A DNA stretch of 62,106 nucleotides from Deltaproteobacteria bacterium. GTDB taxonomy: Bacteria > Desulfobacterota > Binatia > UBA9968. The translations under genes and the position numbers were made by a program. Below are positions 58,697-62,106 of the stretch, one piece after another (the first letter of the stretch is position 1; every line of letters begins with the position of its first letter). The stretch spans positions 1 through 62,106 of the forward strand of contig VGTH01000031.1 of NCBI GenBank assembly GCA_016874755.1, written 5' to 3'. The notes below the pieces were generated by a model. The model saw only the letters and a program-made list of their open reading frames with translations, had not been told where the DNA came from and searched no databases.

Positions 58697-58760
58697 CCAG
58701 GCAATAGGCAAGAGGCAGTAGGCAATAGTCGGAATCGGATTATTTAACCGCAAACGCAAA
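58697..58760. repeat. Composite GGCAATAG repeat, copy 2
   Basis: GGCAATAGGCAAGAGGCAGT and a further GGCAATAG, then CGGAATCGGAT and TTAACCGCAAACGC, in the same order as 55040-55112. Confidence 0.65.
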
Positions 58761-58800
58761 ATCATAGACGCGCACTTTACTGCGCCCGGTGGAGGCGAAT

Positions 58801-58935
58801 ATGTATAACGGTCCGGTGATCGATGCCGATGGGCATGTTTTGGAAAAGGAAAAATATATTCGCAAATATCTCGGCGAACCTTGGAACAAGCGCTCGACGG
58901 CGCTGCGCACCCGCGAGGTTTGTCACTATGGCGAA
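58801..58935 (+). pseudogene. 5' remnant of a DxDxH amidohydrolase
   Basis: ATG 58801 with GGAGG at 58790-58795. The product opens MYNGPVIDADGHVLEKEKYI, the same kind of start as the intact amidohydrolase at 20956. After about 43 codons it runs into the hsp20 terminator hairpin and the homology ends. Confidence 0.75.
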
Positions 58936-58964
58936 AAAAAAGGGGAAAGCGCAAGCTTTCCCCT
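58933..58964 (-). terminator. Rho-independent terminator of hsp20
   Basis: AGGGGAAAGC (58941-58950) pairs with GCTTTCCCCT (58955-58964), loop GCAA. On the minus strand it is followed by a T-run (A-tract 58934-58940 on the plus strand). The hsp20 stop is at 58988. Confidence 0.9.
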
Positions 58965-58987
58965 TTGCCTGATTGAATCGTCTGAGT

Positions 58988-59419
58988 TTAGTTAATGGTT
59001 ATCTGGCGCGGCTTGGCCTCTTCCGCTTTGGGCACGTGGATTTCCAGGATGCCGTCGCGGTAGGAAGCGATGATGCCCTCCTGCTTTACTTTCTCCGGCA
59101 GGTAGAAGGAGCGGGTAAATTTGCCGCTCGCTCTTTCGCTGCGGTGTATCTCGAAGCCTTCAGCGGGCTTTTCATACTTGCGCTCCCCGCTTAACGATAG
59201 GGTGCCGTCGTTGAGCTCCAGTTTGAAATCCTCTTTTTTCATGCCCGGCAGCTCAGCGCGAATTAAGTAGGCTTCCTTGCTTTCCAATATGTCGACTGGC
59301 GGCAGCCATGCGCCATTGGTGTGGGCCCAGCCCGGTACGAAGCTGTTATCGAACAGATCGTTGACCCGGCTGTGCAGTCTGCTCAGTCCATCAAAAGGTT
59401 CCCATCTCACTAGTTCCAT
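58988..59419 (-). CDS. Hsp20/alpha-crystallin small heat-shock protein
   Basis: 143 residues from ATG 59419, with AAAGGAGGG upstream. The alpha-crystallin core runs from PPVDILESKEAYLIRAELPG to the conserved GILEIHVPKAEE. A short N-terminal arm begins MELVRWEPF. It is an ATP-independent holdase. Divergent from htrA, with which it shares a 141-bp control region. Confidence 0.94.
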   Translation of the reverse strand: MELVRWEPFDGLSRLHSRVNDLFDNSFVPGWAHTNGAWLPPVDILESKEAYLIRAELPGMKKEDFKLELNDGTLSLSGERKYEKPAEGFEIHRSERASGKFTRSFYLPEKVKQEGIIASYRDGILEIHVPKAEEAKPRQITIN

Positions 59420-59483
59420 AAAAGACCCTCCTTTCAAGGGCGGTTAAAATTTATGGTTGGAATTTAAGTCGGTTTTGCGCGAC

Positions 59484-59522
59484 GTCAAGCGGCTTGACAA
59501 ACAGTGAGGTCGTACCTAGCTT
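59484..59522. promoter_or_regulatory. Palindromic divergent hsp20/htrA promoter region
   Basis: GTCAAGCGGCTTGAC (59484-59498) is an inverted repeat with a 3-bp centre. It overlaps the -35 candidates of both genes: TTGACA at 59494-59499 for htrA (TAGCTT at 59517, 17-bp spacer) and TTGACG on the minus strand (59483-59488) for hsp20. It is not the CIRCE or HAIR sequence. Confidence 0.55.
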
Positions 59523-59560
59523 TTGTCAGCTGTGCGCGGATTTTGCGGGAGGGGAAAGCA

Positions 59561-60697
59561 ATGAAAAACGCGGGCGAACGGAGAACATCAGGGCGTGTTT
59601 GGAACTATCTTTGGGCAGGAGTTGCGCTGTCGTCGTTAACGTTGCTCATCGGGCGCGAAGCGCTTGTCGGCAGCGCGACTTTAAACGATCCCAAAGCCGC
59701 GCCCCGCGCGGTGGCGCCCCGCGGTGAGTTGGCGGCGGATGAGAAGGCGACGATTGCGTTGTTTCGCCAGGCCTCGCCGTCGGTGGTTAACGTTACCAAT
59801 ATTGGCATCCAACAGGACATCTTTTCGCTGAATCAATATCAAATTCCCCAGGGCACCGGCTCGGGTTTTATCTGGGACACAACCGGCAACGTCATCACTA
59901 ATTTTCACGTGATTCAAAACGCCGACGCCGCGCAGGTCACCCTCGCCGATCGCTCCCATTGGAAGGCGCGTGTGGTCGGTGTGGCGCCCGATAAAGATTT
60001 GGCGGTGCTGCGCATCGACGCGCCGGCTAACAAGTTGCACGCGATTCCGGTTGGCACGTCGAAAGACTTGCAGGTGGGGCAGAGTGTTTTTGCCATCGGC
60101 AATCCGTTCGGTCTCGATCAGACTTTAACGACCGGGGTCATCAGCGCACTGAACCGTGAAATCGAATCGGTGACGCGTCGCCCGATTCAGGGAGTGATTC
60201 AATCCGACGCGGCCATCAATCCCGGCAACTCCGGCGGGCCGCTACTCGACAGCGCGGGGCGGCTGATCGGTGTAAACACAGCGATCTACAGTCCGTCAGG
60301 CGCATCAGCCGGGATCGGCTTTGCAATTCCGGTTGATACTGTGAACCGAATCGTGCCCGAGCTGATTCGCAGCGGTAGAATCACGCGTCCGGGCTTAGGT
60401 GTTGCCATCGCCGACGAGCAGGTGGCTGAGCGTTTAGGGGTGGACGGTGTTTTGGTCGTCGACGTGGGGCGTAATAGCGGCGCAGCGAAAGCAGGACTAC
60501 GGCCGACGCGCCGCAACCGCGACGGACGCATCGTGCTCGGCGATGTGATTACTGCTGTGGATGGTAAGAAGGTGGAAACGCCCAACGAGTTATTCCTGAC
60601 TCTGGAGAAATACAAAGTCGGCGACGTGGTGAATCTGACGTTGCAGCGCGACGGCAAATCGGCGCAGGCGCGGGTGGCGTTGGAGGCGATTCAGTAA
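59561..60697 (+). CDS. HtrA/DegQ-type serine protease
   Basis: 378 residues from ATG 59561 (GGGAGGGG upstream). An N-terminal membrane segment (WAGVALSSLTLLIG) anchors it. The trypsin-like domain has His116 in ITNFHVI, Asp146 in DKDLAVL and Ser224 in NPGNSGGPLLD. One PDZ domain follows (GVLVVDVGRNSGAAKAGLRP and IVLGDVITAVDGKKVE). It degrades or refolds misfolded envelope proteins. A single PDZ is the DegS/HtrB-like layout. Confidence 0.94.
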   Translation: MKNAGERRTSGRVWNYLWAGVALSSLTLLIGREALVGSATLNDPKAAPRAVAPRGELAADEKATIALFRQASPSVVNVTNIGIQQDIFSLNQYQIPQGTGSGFIWDTTGNVITNFHVIQNADAAQVTLADRSHWKARVVGVAPDKDLAVLRIDAPANKLHAIPVGTSKDLQVGQSVFAIGNPFGLDQTLTTGVISALNREIESVTRRPIQGVIQSDAAINPGNSGGPLLDSAGRLIGVNTAIYSPSGASAGIGFAIPVDTVNRIVPELIRSGRITRPGLGVAIADEQVAERLGVDGVLVVDVGRNSGAAKAGLRPTRRNRDGRIVLGDVITAVDGKKVETPNELFLTLEKYKVGDVVNLTLQRDGKSAQARVALEAIQ

Positions 60698-60782
60698 TTT
60701 TCGGAATATCTCGCGCAAGGACGCGGATGGCGCCGACTATATCGGCCGGGAGCTGGCCAGGGGAAAGCTGAGAGCCAGGAGA

Positions 60783-61748
60783 TTATCCGCGGTTTGACAA
60801 CGCGTCTTGAATCCTGCGCATTCTCCGAGCGAGCTTTCTTTCTTTGACAATCCGCGATTTCATCCGGACATACACAGAGCTCACCGATGAGACTTTCTCC
60901 AACCCTACTATTTTACCAATGTCTCGGTGCCTGTGCCCGCCCAATTCTCGGCTTAGATAGATCGCCATCATCCGCGCCTCGTTTTCTTGACCTCGCCTCC
61001 GTCCCCCGCGAATTTCTTCGACTCGTTTGCCGTACTCTTTGGCGGTTGCTCGAATTATATCAGAGAGGTCCGTGCCAAAGATCTCCCGGGACTCCGGTTT
61101 CTCGGCTTCTACTCGCGCCTTGTTGCCTAGCTTTTCGATCACTCCTTCAATGAATTCTTTGCTTCCTAAAATGGGCTTGTGATACGGGCTTCGGTAAAAA
61201 TCACCGATCTCTTTCTCGACTTTGTTTTGCATGAACTTCTGGTATTCCTGCAATCCGCGGAACCGGGAAAGCACGTCATTTGTCTCCAGCCAGGCAGGGC
61301 GTTGCTTCTTATTCAGATAAGCCCAATGACTGCTCCAGCGGTAGCGATCCATGTCGGTTACGATGCCGGCAGCTACCGGATTGTGATGAATGTAACGTAC
61401 CACCGACAGAAAATGTTCTTCGGCGTCGATCAGAATCGCTTTGTACCGACCGCGAAACAGTGCACCGTCCCGATGGTGAACCCGGTTGAACTTCTGCGTA
61501 TATACCCCGTTTAAGTGGCGCATCGCCCGTGCCAGCCCAGCCGTCTGCGTTGACACCAGCAGGTGGTAGTGATTGCTCATCAAACAATAAGCGTAAATCT
61601 CGACCTTCCACAGCTGCGTGATCTCGCCCAGCAGATCGAGAAAACTCTGCCATCCTTTGTCTTCGAGAAAGATATCGCGCCGAGACCGCCCGCGGTTAAT
61701 GACGTGGTAATACGCTCCGGGATACTCGATTCGGAGGGGTCTGGCCAT
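60783..61748 (-). CDS. REP-associated tyrosine transposase (RAYT, Y1_Tnp)
   Basis: 321 residues. PLRIEYPGAYYHVINRG opens the Y1 domain, His60-x-His62 is in MSNHYHLL, and the catalytic Tyr83 in NGVYTQKFN. The C-terminal half (about residues 190-321) carries a DnaA-C-like helix region ending RDIGKIVGLEKVSSVSSVY. Such RAYTs process dispersed palindromes, of which this window has many. A tandem 17-bp motif sits 50 bp upstream of its start. Confidence 0.9.
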   Translation of the reverse strand: MARPLRIEYPGAYYHVINRGRSRRDIFLEDKGWQSFLDLLGEITQLWKVEIYAYCLMSNHYHLLVSTQTAGLARAMRHLNGVYTQKFNRVHHRDGALFRGRYKAILIDAEEHFLSVVRYIHHNPVAAGIVTDMDRYRWSSHWAYLNKKQRPAWLETNDVLSRFRGLQEYQKFMQNKVEKEIGDFYRSPYHKPILGSKEFIEGVIEKLGNKARVEAEKPESREIFGTDLSDIIRATAKEYGKRVEEIRGGRRRGQENEARMMAIYLSRELGGHRHRDIGKIVGLEKVSSVSSVYVRMKSRIVKERKLARRMRRIQDALSNRG

Positions 61749-61798
61749 GGCAGAGCTTTATCGCAACGCGAGCAGAGAGTAAAGAGCTAAACATAGAC

Positions 61799-61833
61799 TT
61801 GACCCCTTTTTGAAATTTGACCCCTTTTTGAAA
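61799..61833. repeat. Tandem 17-bp repeat upstream of the transposase
   Basis: TTGACCCCTTTTTGAAA occurs at 61799-61815 and again at 61817-61833, separated by one T. It lies just outside the RAYT 5' end and may be a recognition or boundary sequence. Confidence 0.75.
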
Positions 61834-61859
61834 GAAAGCGCGGCCAGGGCCAGAGAACC

Positions 61860-62012
61860 TTACCCTTTGGCTTTCAGACGCTCGAGATCACTGACGTAGT
61901 CACTCAGTGCGGTGTCTAATGAATAAACTGGCGCCCAATCAAGATACTCACGAGCACGAGACAAGTCCAGGGGCTTTTTCCATAACTCCGCTCTAAGGTT
62001 CCGCACCGACGG
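61860..62012 (-). pseudogene. 3' remnant of a NAD-dependent sugar-nucleotide epimerase
   Basis: The last 50 codons translate to LWKKPLDLSRAREYLDWAPV and YSLDTALSDYVSDLERLK, the classic C-terminus of UDP-glucose/GDP-mannose-type epimerases. An in-frame TGA (62013-62015) closes the frame upstream and the sequence beyond shows no epimerase homology up to the window edge. 62016-62106 shows nothing else I can support. Confidence 0.7.
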
Positions 62013-62106
62013 TCAACGGCACATACGTAGACGCGGATGCTGGGCGGCAGTTTGGGGCGGTATAATCGAGCGGGTGACCCGGCGACTGGTCAGCGCCGCT
62101 GTTCGT

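Overview
The window looks like a chromosomal contig from an uncultured Gram-negative bacterium. A complete Kdo/LPS-export block (kdsB, pyrG, kdsA, kdsD, kdsC, lptC, lptA, lptB) runs straight into rpoN, ptsN, rapZ and ptsH. That order is the one known from Deltaproteobacteria such as Geobacter. The many solitary periplasmic substrate-binding proteins, LLM flavoproteins and DxDxH amidohydrolases are typical of environmental lineages such as Binatia, Rokubacteria or Tectomicrobia. This placement is inference from gene order and gene content; no marker tree or rRNA gene is available here, and I see no tRNA or rRNA gene.

Layout. 0-6.6 kb is a mixed metabolic region: a core MetE-like methyltransferase, an MmgE/PrpD protein, a cobalt-type nitrile hydratase/thiocyanate hydrolase pair with an unusual N-terminal extension, a divergent asparaginase-like protein and a cysteine-dioxygenase-like cupin. 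6.7-19.3 kb is one long minus-strand block: kdsB-pyrG-kdsA-kdsDC-lptCAB-rpoN-ptsN-rapZ-ptsH-metK-ahcY, ending in a strong hairpin. 19.6-27.4 kb is accessory: a signal-less binding protein, a broken one, an amidohydrolase, a zinc ribbon, two divergent diiron-type proteins, a kelch protein, a tail-anchored AAA ATPase, a Nudix enzyme and a YheT-type hydrolase. 27.5-32.8 kb holds an operon of an AI-2E-type permease, an AhpD-like protein, a thioredoxin-TPR protein and PutA.

32.9-38.5 kb carries a TrpX-like binding protein, a very small strongly promoted lysine-rich peptide gene with a structured leader, tlpA-ccdA, folE, pepA and trxA. 38.7-46.9 kb is the cell-shape cluster mreB-mreC-mreD-mrdA-rodA, divergent from a PpiD-like chaperone and a histidine phosphatase. 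46.9-58.9 kb is again accessory: an NCS2 permease, a beta-propeller, several orphan binding proteins (one decayed), a NicX-like protein, an extradiol-type VOC dioxygenase, a bicupin and an LLM oxidoreductase. 58.9-62.1 kb has a divergent hsp20/htrA pair, a RAYT transposase and the tail of a broken sugar-nucleotide epimerase gene.

The intergenic spaces are full of dispersed palindromes of several families. The CACGAAG-type family occurs five times. The most unusual locus is at 34.2-34.5 kb: a near-consensus promoter with a palindrome in its spacer, a 112-nt leader, a 15-codon Lys/Ala gene with a perfect Shine-Dalgarno, and a strong terminator. Its 3' part is complementary both to the leader and to the Shine-Dalgarno, so it could be a regulatory RNA/peptide unit.
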